DNA of 64,000 nt, taken from Syngnathus acus (taxonomy: Eukaryota > Chordata > Actinopteri > Syngnathiformes > Syngnathidae). The number at the start of each line of letters is the position of its first letter. The stretch's first letter is position 1. Location of the stretch: positions 13,994,286 to 14,058,285 of the forward strand of contig NC_051100.1 of NCBI RefSeq assembly GCF_901709675.1, written 5' to 3'. A program made the translations under genes and the position numbers. The notes below the pieces were generated by a model. The model saw nothing but the letters and a program-made list of their open reading frames with translations, did not search any database and was not told where the DNA came from. Positions 43,034 through 55,400 of the stretch are shown here, one piece after another.

Positions 43034-44122
43034 CAGTGCCTTGCGAAAGTATTCGGCCCCCTTGAACCTTTCAACATTTCGCCACATTTCAGGCTTCAAA
43101 CATAAAGATATAAAATTTTAATTTTTTGTCAAGAATCAACAACAAGTGGGACACAATCGTGAAGTGGAACGAAATTTATTGGATAATTTAAACTTTTTTA
43201 ACAAATAAAAAACTGAAAAGTGGGGCGTGCAATATTATTCGGCCCCTTTACTTTCAGTGCAGCAAACTCACTCCAGAAGTTCAGTGAGGATCTTTGAATG
43301 ATCCAATGTTGTCCTAAATGACTGATGATGATAAATAGAATGCACCTGTGTGTAATCAAGTCTCCGTATAAATGCACCTGCTCTTTGATAGTCTCAGGGT
43401 TCTGTTTAAAGCGCAGAGAGAACCATGAAGACAAAGGAACACACCAGGCAGGTCCGAGATACTGTTGTGGAGAAGTTTAAAGCCAGATTTGGATACAAAA
43501 AGATTTCCCAAGCTTTAAACATCTCAAGGAGCACTGTGCAAGCAATTATATTGAAATGGCAGGAGTATCAGACCACTGCAAATCTACCAAGACCCGGCCG
43601 TCCCTCCAAACTTTCCTCTCAAACAAGGAGAAGACTGATCAGAGATGCAGCCAAGAGGCCCATGATCACTCTGGATGAACTGCAGATAACTACAGCTGAG
43701 GTGGGAGAGTCTGTCCATAGGACAACAATCAGTCGTGCACTGCACAAATCTGGCCTTTATGGAAGAGTGGCAAGAAGAAAGCCAATTCTCAAAGATATCC
43801 ATAAAAAGTCTTGTTTAAAGTTTACCACAAGCCACCTGGGAGACACACCAAACATGTGGAAGAAGGTGCTCTGGTCAGATGAAACCAAAATCGAACCTTT
43901 TGGCCACAATGCAAAACGATATGTTTGGCGTAAAAGCAACACAGCTCATCACCCTGAACACACCATCCCCACTGTCAAACATGGTGGTGGCATCATTAGC
44001 CATCTTCCCTGTCCCTGCTGAAGAAAAGCAGGCCCAAACCATGATGCTGGTGCATTTATACGGAGACTTGATTACACACAGGTGCATTCTATTTATTATC
44101 ATCAGTCATTTAGGACAACATT
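43034..44122 (+). mobile_element. Fold-back Tc1 derivative
   Basis: Left end CAGTGCCTTGCGAAAGTATT after TA at 43032-43033. The 5' half is normal up to 43990, then the sequence turns around: 43991-44050 is the reverse of downstream Tc1 sequence, and 44060-44122 is the reverse complement of 43310-43385. The right TIR is missing. Confidence 0.85.
43425..43990 (+). pseudogene. Tc1 transposase, N-terminal 190 residues
   Basis: Intact frame: paired-type HTH (FGYKKISQALNISRSTVQAI), GRPSKLS linker, second HTH, then VLWSDETKIEPFGHN with the first catalytic Asp. It is truncated at VKHGGG by the inversion breakpoint, so the remaining catalytic residues are gone. Confidence 0.9.
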
Positions 44123-45018
44123 CGCATGCCGCACTGTCCGCCAGTCCCCACTGTCGCATAGACGTGTTGAAGCGCCCAACACCAGTTCTTAAGCGCCCAA
44201 CACCAGTTCTTAAGCTCCTCCCCCACCGTCTGTTGTCTTCCGGGTTAGAGCACGCTGGCGTCATATTTGTTGACTGCCGCTTCTGTCCCGGACCGTGTCC
44301 GTTACTTGTTTTTCGTTTTCCCGTTTTCAGTGCACCCGTCTCTTTTATTTTTCTCGTGTTGTCTTTCGTCCACCTCGCATCCCCGCAGCTCCGCTCTCAC
44401 CTATCTGTTTCCTCTCCCTCGGACTACCAACTACGTTAGCCAGCTAGCCAACAGCCAACTGGCCAAAACCACCACCGGACCCTCCTGCCTCCCGACTCGG
44501 AGCCTGTGGCCGCCTGCTGTGGACTCGACGGCAGTTCTGGCCCGGCTCTCTGGCCTTCCGTCCGGCGTCCTTGGGGGACGGGCTCCACTCCCTGCGGGCT
44601 CGCCAACTGTGGCTCTGCTATGTGCCGCCGTGGTGCGTTGGGGCCTGCCGTTCGAGCGGGTGCAGTCGAGGTCGACCGGCATCACCACCTGGTCCACTGC
44701 TGCTTCCACACGAGGCTGGGATCCTTCGCCGTCGCCGCTACATCTGACCAGCATTTCCCCGATGGCTCACCCATCTCCTCTTTTTGGACTGCCAACCCCC
44801 CGTCACCCCACCTCCCGTACTGGCAACCTCAACAACCTCCGCTCCCGCCCCTCCTGCTCCTCCATCCATCTCCTTCGCACTGCTGACCGATGTCTTGTTA
44901 ACTATAACCTATTGTCTCTCCCCCCCCCCTCCACTCTTTTTTTGTTCCATGTAAAAGCGACTTTGGGTTATTGAAAAGCGCTATATAAATTGAATGAATT
45001 ATTATTATTATTATTATT
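44123..45018 (+). mobile_element. Retroelement with GCGCTATATAAATT tail
   Basis: The 3' end (AAAAGCGCTATATAAATTGA then ATTATT repeats) is a common fish LINE/SINE tail. The GC-rich upstream part may be the 5' region of the same element joined by deletion. Two copies of GCGCCCAACACCAGTTCTTA lie at 44172-44211. No known domain. Confidence 0.5.
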
Positions 45019-47940
45019 AAGCGGTTCAGTGTGGTCCACTGCTGGCGAGGTAGTTCGTCTCCTCCTATGGCGCCGTCTCCTGGTTCCCAGACATAACGGT
45101 GCATGAGGGAGGGGCCAGCTGCCTCCCACTCCTGCTTCCAAGCTGCTGCCAGCCAGGCATCTCTGGAGATGTCTTCAGGGATGGAATTGAGCATCTCTTG
45201 TGCTGCCATGTTGTAGGGGTGGCGTGCCTTGAGTCTGCTTGGTGGAGCTGGAGTTGTTGTAGTGTTGTGCAGGATGTGCAGTTGTTATTTTTTGCCTTCC
45301 TGGCGAGAACGAGGGTGGCAGCCTCTCGCCGAAGGTTGGCCGGCGCTATTCCCGCAAGGACAGGCAGGAGGGACACAGGGGTGGGTTTCAGGCATCCTGT
45401 TATAGTTCGGAGGGCGTTGTTAATTGCCACATCCACCTTTTTGGCATGGGGGCTTCTGTTCCAAACTGGAGCACAGTACTCTGCTGCAGAGAAGACCAGC
45501 GCTTGGGTTGATATCCGCAAGATCTTAGCAGAGGCTCCCCACGTTGTTCCAGCAAGGCGGCGGATCAGTGCAACCCTGGATGTCACCTTTGCCTTCAGAT
45601 CTTCGAGGTGTTGTTTGAAGGATAGGGTCCGATCCAGACGCACGCCGAGGTACCTCGGGGCTTGTTGAACCTCCAGGCGTTTGCCCTCGATGCTCACTGC
45701 CAGTTCTCTCCTTGCTTCCCTGGTGCTGAGGTGGTATGATGCACCAACAGTCTTTCCAACGCTGAGCTGGAGACGCCACTTTTGAAGGTATGCTGCCATG
45801 GTGCGCATGTCTTCATTCAGCCGTCTTCCGTCGCCTTCCACGTTGGTCGACTCAGCATGATGGCAAGGTCGTCTGCATAGCCATACTTTCTGGATGCTGT
45901 GTTCGGTAGGTCGTATATATAGATGTTAAATAGTGTTGGTGAGAGAACTGACCCTTGGGGTACCCCGCTCCTCAGTCTACGGAGCCTACTGCACTGCCCA
46001 CTGCTGGTTTGGAGAGTAAAGCTGCGGTTGAAAAGCGTCTCCATAATGAACTGCACCATGTGCCGGTCCGGTATGGTCCTCAGCAGCTTCAGGTGGAGTC
46101 CCCGGTGCCACACGGTGTCATATGCGGCAGTTAAGTCCAGGTATACCACTCCAGCTTTCTCCTTATCCTGGAAGCTGTTCTCGATGTCTTGGGAGAGTAG
46201 GGTAATCTGGTCTGCTGTTGACCTTCCGCGACGGAAACCAGCTTGTTCCCGTGGGAGTTGTGAGTCCACCACTGGCTCTATGCGGCTGTGTATCATTCTT
46301 TCCAAGATCTTAAATGGGACACTCAGCAGTGAGATGGGCCTGTATGACTTGGGGTCCTCCGCATCTTTGTTTGGCTTCAGCAGAGCTATCACGGAGGCCC
46401 TACGCCAGATCTTTGGGAGCTTTAATCTCCGGTAGCATGACGTGAAGAAACCTTTAAGCCATCTAGATGTTGTTGGGCCCTGGTGGATGACGAACTCCGG
46501 GTGAATGTTGTCACGGCCCGGGGATTTGCCCGGCTTTAGCTTGCTAATGGCCTCACTGAGTTCCTCTGCTGTAAAGGCTCCCGAGAGATTGAAATCGACG
46601 TTGGCCGCTCTTGAGATGCAAGACACCTCACGTGATATTAGTCGTGCAAAGTCTTTGTCTGCATCCGGGAAGCGGCCGTTCTTCAGGAGTTGGGAGGCAA
46701 TGGAGTCTGCAGTGACTGGGCATCTGTGGGCTGGTGTATTTCTGCCTGTGAGCCGGTTGATGGTCTGCCACGCCTTGCGGCTGGAATGGGTGAAGTCGAT
46801 TGATTCAATGACTTCTGTCCATCTCGCCTTGCGGGTGGCGTCCAGCTTTTCGAGCAGTGCTGCTGCCGTTGCGTCCTCCTCTTCTCTGGAGCTGGCTCTC
46901 TGGTGTTCCTTCAGGAGGCGGCTACACTCCCCAGCCTGGGATGTAGTTCCTGTTGTACCCACGTGGCATGGTCTTCTTTGCCGCACGCAGGAGGACCTGG
47001 CAGTAGGCTGCATAGGCTGCTTCCACATCTGTGGACTCTGGGTCTGGCAGGCCGGCAGACCTCCTTTCCGTCTCCTCAGTATACGACTCCCAGTTGGCTT
47101 TTCGGAAGTTCCATCTCTTCACAGGCTTCCCTGGCACCGGTTCCACCAGTGATGGAACTTTGATGATGGAAGGTCGGTGGTGTGAGCGGGGGAACCTGTC
47201 AAGAACACGCCTTTCCGGTCTTGGGTCGTTGCTGCGGCAGATGGCGAAGGCCAGGTCCGGGTTGGTGGTGGTGTTCCAGCGTGCAGAGAAGAAAGTTGGG
47301 GGTTCCTTGGGGTCGTACAGTAGCAGGGCATCAGTGTTGGAGGCCCATTCGCACAGCGCCACTCCGCTACGAGTTGAATGGTTGTACCCCCAGTCTGTGT
47401 GCTGGCAGTTGAAATCGCCTGCATAGATTGCGGGTGCAGTTACAGATGGGAGTGACGTTGTGGTTAGCTCCGATGGTGGGGGCTTGTAGACGTTGATGAC
47501 TGAGGTTTCCTGGATTTTAGTAACCAGCCACTCGATGTTGGAGCCTGGTGGGGATTGGCTACAGGCTGCCCAGCTTATTCCAGTGCGGACGAAGGTTGCC
47601 ACACCGTGTTGCTTGGTGTTGATGGACCCGGCGAGATGAAACCCAGGGATTTTGAGGATGTTATTGGTCGTGCAGTGCGTCTCTTGTAGGAGCAGGACCG
47701 CGGCCCCATTGGAGTCGGCCAGGTGCCGAAGGACTTCGAGTTTGGCGGTGGTAAGGCCCTCGACATTAAGTTGAAGCACCGACAGGCCTCGGTTTTCGAC
47801 GGTCGGGATAGCTGCCCGTCCACCGTTCCTCAGTCTGCCGGCTCTGCGTTTGTTTGGCGACATTAGTTTCGCAAGCGGGACTTGTACCCTGACCTTGCTA
47901 CTCACAGGGAAGACCGCGTGAAGGTTGTCGTCCATCTTCC
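45006..47940 (-). mobile_element. Decayed non-LTR retrotransposon with (TAA)n tail
   Basis: Minus strand, endonuclease then reverse transcriptase, ending in a run of TAA at about 45019-45000. Jockey/CR1-type layout; the clade is not certain. The 5' end abuts the Gypsy remnant at about 47935. Confidence 0.8.
45065..47940 (-). pseudogene. LINE ORF2-like polyprotein, two frameshifts
   Basis: Frame 1 (47940-46922): APE endonuclease with LQLNVEGLTTAKLEVLRHLA, LLLQETHC and IYAGDFNCQHTDWG. Frame 2 (47028-45817): RT with KPGKSPGRDNIHPEF, SYRPISLLSVPFKILERMIH, AGFRRGRSTADQ, GVPQGSVLSPTLFNIYI and YGYADDLAI. Frame 3 (45841-45065): C-terminal region with NALRTITGCLKPTPVSLLPV. Frameshifts lie near 46925 and 45830. 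Confidence 0.85.
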
Positions 47941-50900
47941 CCGCTTTCGTTACTGAACCAGTTAAGGTACTGCTCTCCGGCAATCACCACGAAACCATCC
48001 AGTTTTTTCTTCTTCCCCTCCCAGGACAGCAGCTCATTCTGGGGCACCCTTGGCTGCGGCAGCACAACCCGGTACTGGACTGGGAGGTGGGGGTGGTTCG
48101 GCAGTGGAGTGAACGCTGCCATCGGACGTGCCTGAGGGCGGCCACCAGCCCACTCGGTGGAGCCTCGCCCAGGTGCAGTCCCGACATCTCCACTGTACCG
48201 GCGGTTTATCACGAACTCAAAGAGGTTTTTAGTAAAGCCAGGGCCTCTTCCCTTCCTCCACACCGGTCTTACAATTGCGCCATCGACCTGTTGCCCGGCA
48301 CCTTCCCTCCCAAGGGGCGCGTCTACTCCCTGTCCGCTCCTGAGCGCCGGGCTATGGAGGAATACATCCGGGAGTCCCTGGCGGCCGGGATCATACGGCC
48401 GTCCTCTTCACCTGCGGGAGCGGGGTTTTTCTTCGTGGAGAAGAAGGAGGGCACGCTCCGCCCGTGCATCGACTACCGGGGAATAAACGAGATAACCGTT
48501 AAGAACAGATACCCTCTGCCTCTTCTTTCTTCCGCCTTCTTCAGGGTGACACCATCTTCACGAAGCTGGATCTTCGCAACGCCTACCATCTGGTCCGCAT
48601 CCGGGAGGAAGACGAGTGGAAGACGGCTTTCAACACCCCGAGCGGACACTACGAGTACTTGGTGGTTCCTTTTGGGCTCACCAACGCCCCAGCGGTTTTC
48701 CAGTCCTTAATAAACGACGTGCTACGAGACATGCTGGACAAATTCGTGTTCGTTTATTTGGACGACGTCCTCATCTTCTCCCGCTCGCTCCCTGAACATA
48801 TCAAGCATGTTCGGGCGGTGCTACGCCGCCTCCTGGAGAATTCGCTCTACGTGAAGGCAGAGAAGTGCGAGTTCCACGCCTCCTATGTCAAGTTCCTCGG
48901 CTACGTGGTGCGTGAGGGATCCGTCGAGACGGACCCAGGGAAAGTGCAAACGGTCACGTCATGGCCTGTTCCCGAGACACGCAAGCGGCTGCAACAATTC
49001 TTGGGTTTCGCGAACTTCTATCGCCGTTTTATCCGTGGATACAGCACGGTGGCCGCGCCCCTCACCGCCCTTACCAGCCCCGCCTCCCCGTACAAATGGA
49101 CGGAACGGGCAGAACAGGCGTTTCGGGAGCTCAAGAGGAGGTTCACGTCCGCTCCCATCCTCCAAGTCCCCGATCCCGACAGGCAGTTCGTGGTCGAGGT
49201 GGACGCCTCGAACGTGGGTGTCGGGGCGGTGTTGTCCCAACGTGGCCGCCAGGACGATCGTCTCCACCCGTGCGCTTTTTTTTCTCGCCGCTTGTCGGCC
49301 TCGGAGCGGAACTATGACATCGGCAATCGGGAGCTCCTCGCCGTCAAGTTGGCCTTGGAGGAGTGGCGGCATTGGCTGGAGGGCACCGCCACACCGTTCA
49401 TTGTCTGGACCGACCACCGCAACTTGGAGTACCTGAGATCGGCCAAGAAGCTGAACGCGAGGCAGGCACGGTGGGCTCTATTCTTTGACCGGTTTGAGTT
49501 CTCTCTTTCCTACAGACCGGGTTCTCGTAACGCGAAGGTGGACGCCCTGTCGTGTTTGTTTCCTGGTGAGGAGGAGGGACAGGATCCGCCTCCCACTATC
49601 CTCCCGAGCTCGGTTCGGGTGGCGGCTCTGTCTTGGGAGATTGAACGCCAAGTGGAAGCCGCATCACGCGATCAACAGCAACTGCCCGGAGGGTCGCCTG
49701 TTCGTCCCTGAGGGCCTGCACTCGTCCGTGCTGCAATGGGCACACGACTCATGCCTAGCCTGTCATCCCGGAGCTGCACGCACGAGGTACGTGGTGGCAC
49801 AGCGTTTCTGGTGGCCCACCTGGCATGTGGACACCAGCGATTACGTCAGAGCCTGCTCAATTTGTAACCGCTGTAAGACATCTACTCCCTGGTCTCACCT
49901 GTCAATCGACTTTGTTACGGGCCTCCCCCCCTCGGAGGGAAAGACGGTGGTCCTCACGGTGGTGGACCGGTTCAGCAAGATGACGCACTTCATTCCTCTG
50001 CCTAAGCTTCCGTCCGCGAAGCAGACTGCATCCATCATGATGCGGGAGGTGTTTCGTCACCACGGTCTCCCACAGGACATCGTGTCGGACTGAGGCCCGC
50101 AATTCGCTTCCACCTTCTGGGCGGAGTTCTGCCGACTCCTCGGCGCTACGGCCAGCCTCTCCTCGGGGTTTCACCCTCAGTCTAATGGTCAAGCGGAGCG
50201 TCTGAACCAGGAGCTGGGCAGGTCCCTCCGATGCATGGCCTCCGGGGACCAGCGTGGGTGGGTCCAACAGCTTCCTTGGGTGGAGTACGCTCACAATTCC
50301 CTCCCCAGCTCGGCTACGGGACTGTCGCCCTTCCACTGCGTCTTCGGGTACCAGCCACCCTTGTTCGCCCACCAGGAACGTAGCACGGCGTGCCCATCGG
50401 CCCAGGCTGGTGTCCGCCGTTGTCGTCGAGCCTGGGCGAGGGCCCGGACCGCTCTTCTCCGCTCTGTTTCAGGCTACGCCCGCCAGGCGAACAAGCGCCG
50501 GTCACCGGCTCCGGAGTACAGAGTGGGTCAGCGGGTGTGGCTCTCGACGCGGGATTTGCCGCTGCGGACGGGATCCCGCAAGCTGGCGCCTCGCTTTGTT
50601 GGACCGTTTCCCATTCAGAAGGTGATCAGCCCGTCCGCCGTCCGTCTCCTCCTTCCTGAGTCCATGAAGGTACACCCCACGTTCCACGTGTCCCGTGTGC
50701 GGCCCTTCTTTGAGAGCGCGTTGGCGCAGGCGCCCGTTCCGCCGCCGCCGCCCCAGCTCGTCGATGGGGGTCCGGCTTACGCCGTCCGCTCCCTGCTCCA
50801 ATCGCGGCGGCGCGGTCGTGGCTTCCAATACCTGGTGGATTGGGAGGGCTATGACGATGCCCACCGCTCCTGGGTTCCGAGCCGCTGGATTCTCGACCGT

Positions 50901-51038
50901 TCGCTCGTCACAGAGTTCCATCGCTGTCACCTGGACCAACCGGGCCCTCGGCGCGGGCGCCCGAGGAGGGTCTTGTCCGACGGTGCCGGAGTCTTCTGCC
51001 CCCGCGTCCGTCGACCCTGCGTCCGGCGAGGAGTCTGA
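47937..51038 (+). pseudogene. Gypsy pol polyprotein, decayed
   Basis: RT segments [20 protein letters not shown] and [20 protein letters not shown], a frameshift near 48535, then [17 protein letters not shown] and the catalytic YLDDV (Asp codon at 48761). RNase H follows ([26 protein letters not shown]). A deletion lies near 49670. Integrase zinc part ([19 protein letters not shown]) is followed by a loss before the core ([20 protein letters not shown]), and CGA has become TGA at 50091. The chromodomain ([20 protein letters not shown]) ends the frame. Confidence 0.9.
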
Positions 51039-51167
51039 CGTTTCTACGGAGTACTAACCCCCCCGCCTGGTCGTCCGGGGGGTTGCCTTCCTCTGCCTTC
51101 TGTTTTCTTTTTTTTTGTGTTTTAGTGCTCTGGGGACGTCGGGAGCCGTCCCTTGTGGGGGGGGTTC

Positions 51168-51486
51168 TGTCACGTACTGGCGCCACCTGTGACAGGACCA
51201 CGCCCTCCCCTATCAGCGGAATCGCCGCCACCTGCCACAGGCTCATGGACAGCGCTATATCAGCGCCGCCAGCGCAGACCCGAGTGTCAGTCTGTCCCGT
51301 GATGTTGCTTCGCTCTCCTGTCCCTGAGAAACTGACTCACTTGAAGATTCGAAGATCCCGCAGAATAGCTTGTTTCCCCCAGCCAGATCGCCGCTTCAGC
51401 GCCAGCGCCAGCTGTTCCCTTCTTACCCCCGCCCGCAATAAAGTCTCTGTCGCTACGCACTTGGCTGTACTGTCCGATCCTGAACA
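51168..51486 (+). repeat. Gypsy 3' LTR
   Basis: TGTCACGTACTGG... to ...CCTGAACA, directly after the polypurine tract. Contains CTATATCAG (TATA-like) and CAATAAAG (poly(A) signal) near 51435. Confidence 0.82.
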
Positions 51487-51850
51487 GAAAGCCCTTCATC
51501 AAGTTAGCCAAATGTCCCACTATGACTAACTTCACTGAAGCTGTCTCCACATCTTCATTGGAGAGAAAAGCATCCACCTGAGGAAAGCAGGTGAAATCCT
51601 CCAGACCACATGCCCTATTCCACAGCTCTGCTTTCTTCAGGAAACCACCCACCTTGTCATACAGGTTCAGGATGCTGGTGTCCTTGCCCTGCAGAGACAC
51701 ATTCAGTTCGTTCAGTTTGCTGAATATATCTGCCAGATAGCAAAGCTTTGCAAGCCAGTCCGTGTTCTCGAACAAGGTGGCATGGGGAGATCCGTGCTCT
51801 GGCAGAAAGGTGTGCACTTCAGCTCGTAACTCCAACGTAGTATTGAAGAG
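51487..51850 (-). pseudogene. Buster-type hAT transposase middle fragment
   Basis: Reads ADIFSKLNELNVSLQGKDTS, GLEDFTCFPQVDAFLSN and related text, matching the middle of ZBED5/SCAND3-like transposases. Bounded by the Gypsy LTR on one side and the retroviral LTR on the other; no termini are seen. Confidence 0.8.
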
Positions 51851-51877
51851 AGAGCAACAGCAATGTGTACATATTCT

Positions 51878-52262
51878 GTTAGGTTAGATAATCTCATGTA
51901 CGTTTAGATGCTCATATCTGTACAATACTCTTCATTAGTTTATATAGACATAACTGCTCAATCAGAACACGAATACAACACACATGCCCTTATGAACACA
52001 CACACACATAGGCACACATGCACACACACAGGGGGGTGGCGCCCCCCACACTCAGGTACCAAATGGTCATGTGACAAGTCCCCGCCTTTCCGGGCATTAT
52101 AAAAGAAGCTGACCTGGAGAAGGAAGCTGTTCTTTCATCTGCTGCCGTGCCTCGTGCATTGGCCGCCAATAAACAACCCAAGATCTTGCCAATAAAGAAC
52201 CAACTCTATACTCCACATCCTTGTTGTTCCTGGCTCAACATCGGACATCCCGCACAACACGC
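51878..52262 (+). repeat. Retrovirus-like LTR with PBS-like sequence
   Basis: Starts TGTTAGGTTAG and ends CACGCAACA. Has ATTATAAAAG (TATA) near 52096 and two AATAAA sites (about 52168, 52189). GATGGTGACCCTGACGTGGG follows at once and looks like a primer-binding site. The left edge is inferred from the TG. Confidence 0.6.
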
Positions 52263-52483
52263 AACAGATGGTGACCCTGACGTGGGTTTTGTCCAGTTGA
52301 GCAGGTTGTGGCTGCTTTCAGGTGAGGCTTGCCGCATTGTGTCGGAGGTCTGAAACCATGAGTGGTTTGTTATTTGTGTAATTTTGGCTGTTGTGAATCT
52401 CCCGGTGGATAAAAGTGATTTTGGCTTTTGTTGTTTTATTTTTTGATATTCTTTCCAAAAATTTTTTTTTGATATTCTTTCCC

Positions 52484-55400
52484 CCCTCCGTGAGTCGTCA
52501 CCTTATCGTGGTGGAGGGGTTTGCGTGCCCCTATGATCCTAGGAGCCATGTTGTCTGGGGCTTCATGCCCCTGGTAGGGTCACCCATGGCAAACGGGTCC
52601 TAGGTGAGGGGCCAGACAAAGCACGGCTCATCAGCCCCTTATGATGAAAAAAATTAATGGATCACGTTTTCCCTCGCCCGGACGCGGGTCACCGGGGCCC
52701 CCCTCTGGAGCCAGGCCTGGAGGCGGGGCTCGAAGGCGAGCGTCTGGTGGCCGGGCCTTCGCCCATGGGGCCCGGCCGGGCTCAGCCCGAAAAGGAAACG
52801 TGGGTCCCCCTTCCCATGGGCTCACCACCTGTGGGAGGGGCCAAAGGGGTCGGGTGCATTGCAAGCTGGGCGGCGGCCAAAGGCAGGGACCTTGGCGGTC
52901 TGATCCCCGGCTGCAGAAGCTGGCTCTTGGGACATGGAATGTCACCTCTCTGGCTGGAAAGGAGCCCGAGCTGGTGTGCGAGGCAGAAAAGTTCCGACTA
53001 GATATAGTCGGACTTGCCTCCACGCACAGTTTGGGTTCCGGTACAAGCCCTCTCGAGAGGGGCTGGACTCTCTTCCACTCTGGAGTTGCCCACGGTGAGA
53101 GGCGTCGAGCAGGTGTGGGTATACTTATTGCCCCCCGGCTGGGCGCCTGCACATTGGGGTTCACCCCGGTGAACGAGAGGGTAGCCTCCCTCCGCCTTCG
53201 GGTGGGGGGACGGGTCCTGACTGTTGTTTGTGTCTATGCACCAAACGGCAGCTCAGAGTACCCACCCTTCTTGGAGTCCCTGGAGGAAGTGCTGGAGAGC
53301 GCTCCTTCTGGGGACTCCGTCGTTCTACTGGGTGACTTCAATGCTCACGTGGGCAATGACAGTGAGACCTGGAAGGGCGTGATTGGGAGGAACGGCCCCC
53401 CCGATCTGAACCCGAGCGGCGTTCTATTGTTGGACTTCTGTGCTCGACACGGATTTTCAATAATGAACACCATGTTCAAACATAAGGGTGTCCATGTGTG
53501 CACTTGGCACCAGGACACCCTAGTCGTGTCATCGGATTTGCGGCCGCATGTTTTGGACACTCTGGCGAAGAGAGGGGCGGAGCTGTCAACTGATCACCAC
53601 CTGGTGGTGGGTTGGCTCCGATGGTGGGGGAAGATGCCGGTCCGACCTGGCAGACCCAAACGTTCTGTGAGGGTCTGCTGGGAACGTCTGGCGGAATCCC
53701 CTGTCAGGAAGAGCTTCAACTCCCACCTCCGGCAGAGCTTTTCCCACGTCCCGGGGGAGGCGGGGGACATTGAGTCCGAGTGGACCTTGTTCCGCGCCTC
53801 CATTGTTGAGGCGGCCGACCGGAGCTGTGGCCGTAAGGTCATTGGTGCCTGTCGTGGCGGCAATCCCCGAACCCGCTGGTGGACACCGGCGGTAAGGGAT
53901 GCCGTCAAACTGAAGAAGGAGTCCTATCGGGCCGTTTTGGCCTGCGGGACTCCGGAGGCAGCTGACAGGTACCGGGTGGCCAAGCGGAACGCGGCTTCGG
54001 CGGTTGCTGAGGCAAAAACCCGGGCGTGGGAGGAGTTCGGCGAGGCCATGGAGAATGACTTCCGGACGGCTTCGAGGAAATTCTGGTCCACCATCCGGCG
54101 TCTCAGGAGGGGGAAGCAGTGCAACGTCAACACTGTTTACAGTGGAGATGGCGTGCTGCTGACCTCGACTCGGGACGTCGTGTGTCGGTGGGGAGAATAC
54201 TTCGAAGACCTCCTCAATTCCACCGACACGCCTTCCATTGTGGAAGCAGGGCCTGGGGACTCTGAGGCGGACTCTCCAATCTCTGGGGTTGAAGTCACTG
54301 AGGTAGTTAAAAAACTCCTCGGTGGCAAGGCCCCGGGGGTGGATGAGATCCGCCCGGATTTCTTAAGGGCTCTGGATGTTGTGGGGCTGTCATGGCTGAC
54401 ACGTCTCTACAGCATCGCGTGGACATCGGGGACAGTGCCTCTGGATTGGCAGACTGGGGTGGTGGTTCCCCTCTTTAAGAAGGGGGACCGGAGGGTGTGT
54501 TCCAATTACAGGGGAATTACACTCCTCAGCCTCCCTGGTAAGGTCTATTCAGGGGTGCTGGAGAGGAGGGTCCGTCGGGAAGTCGAACCTCGGATTCAGG
54601 AGGAACAGTGTGGCTTTCGTCCTGGCCGTGGAACAGTGGACCAGCTCTTCACCCTCAACAGGATCCTCGAGGGTGCATGGGAGTTCGCCCAACCAGTCCA
54701 CATGTGTTTTGTGGACTTGGAGAAGGCGTTCGACCGTGTCCCTCGGGAGGTTCTGTGGGGGGTGCTTCGGGAGTACGGGGTACCGAGCCAACTGATAAGG
54801 GCGGTTCGGTCCCTGTATCACCGATGCCAGAGTGTGGTCCGCATTTCCGGCAGTAAGTCGGATTCGTTCCCAGTGAGGGTTGGACTCCGCCAAGGCTGCC
54901 CTTTGTCACCGATTCTGTTCATAATTTTTATGGACAGAATTTCTAGGTGCAGCCGAGGCGTTGAGGGTGTCCGGTTTGGGGACCTCAGCATCGCGTCTCT
55001 GCTTTTTGCAGACGACGTTGTGCTGTTGGCTTCTTCAGGCCGTGATCTCCAGCTCTCACTGGAGCGGTTCGCAGCCGAGTGTGAAGCGGTCGGGATGAGG
55101 GTCAGCACCTCCAAATCCGAGTCCATGGTCCTCGATCGGAAAAGGGTGGAATGCCCTCTCCGGATCGGGGATGAGATCCTGCCCCAAGTGGAGGAGTTTA
55201 AGTATCTTGGGGTCTTGTTCACGAGTGAGGGGAGGATGGAGCGTGAGATCGACAGGCGGATCGGTGCAGCGTCGGCAGTAATGCAGACTCTGTACCGGTC
55301 CGTCGTGGTAAAGAGAGAGCTGAGCCAAAAGGCAAAGCTCTCAATTTACCGGTCGATTTACGCTCCTACCCTCACCTATGGTCACGAGCTATGGGTCGTG

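Larger units (their letters stand above)
47935..51486 (+). mobile_element. Ty3/Gypsy retrotransposon, 5' truncated, chromodomain type
   Basis: The order protease tail, RT, RNase H, integrase, chromodomain, PPT (GTGGGGGGGGTTC), 3' LTR is that of a fish chromovirus-like Gypsy. The 5' LTR, gag and most of protease are missing at the junction with the LINE. Confidence 0.88.

Noticed and set aside
44267-44974. Open frame of 235 codons, Pro/Ser/Thr-rich
   Set aside because: GC-rich low-complexity translation with no domain, inside a retroelement with a known tail; overlapping frames are equally open.
52631-53164. Minus-strand frame of 177 codons
   Set aside because: It is the antisense of the LINE ORF in a GC-rich region.
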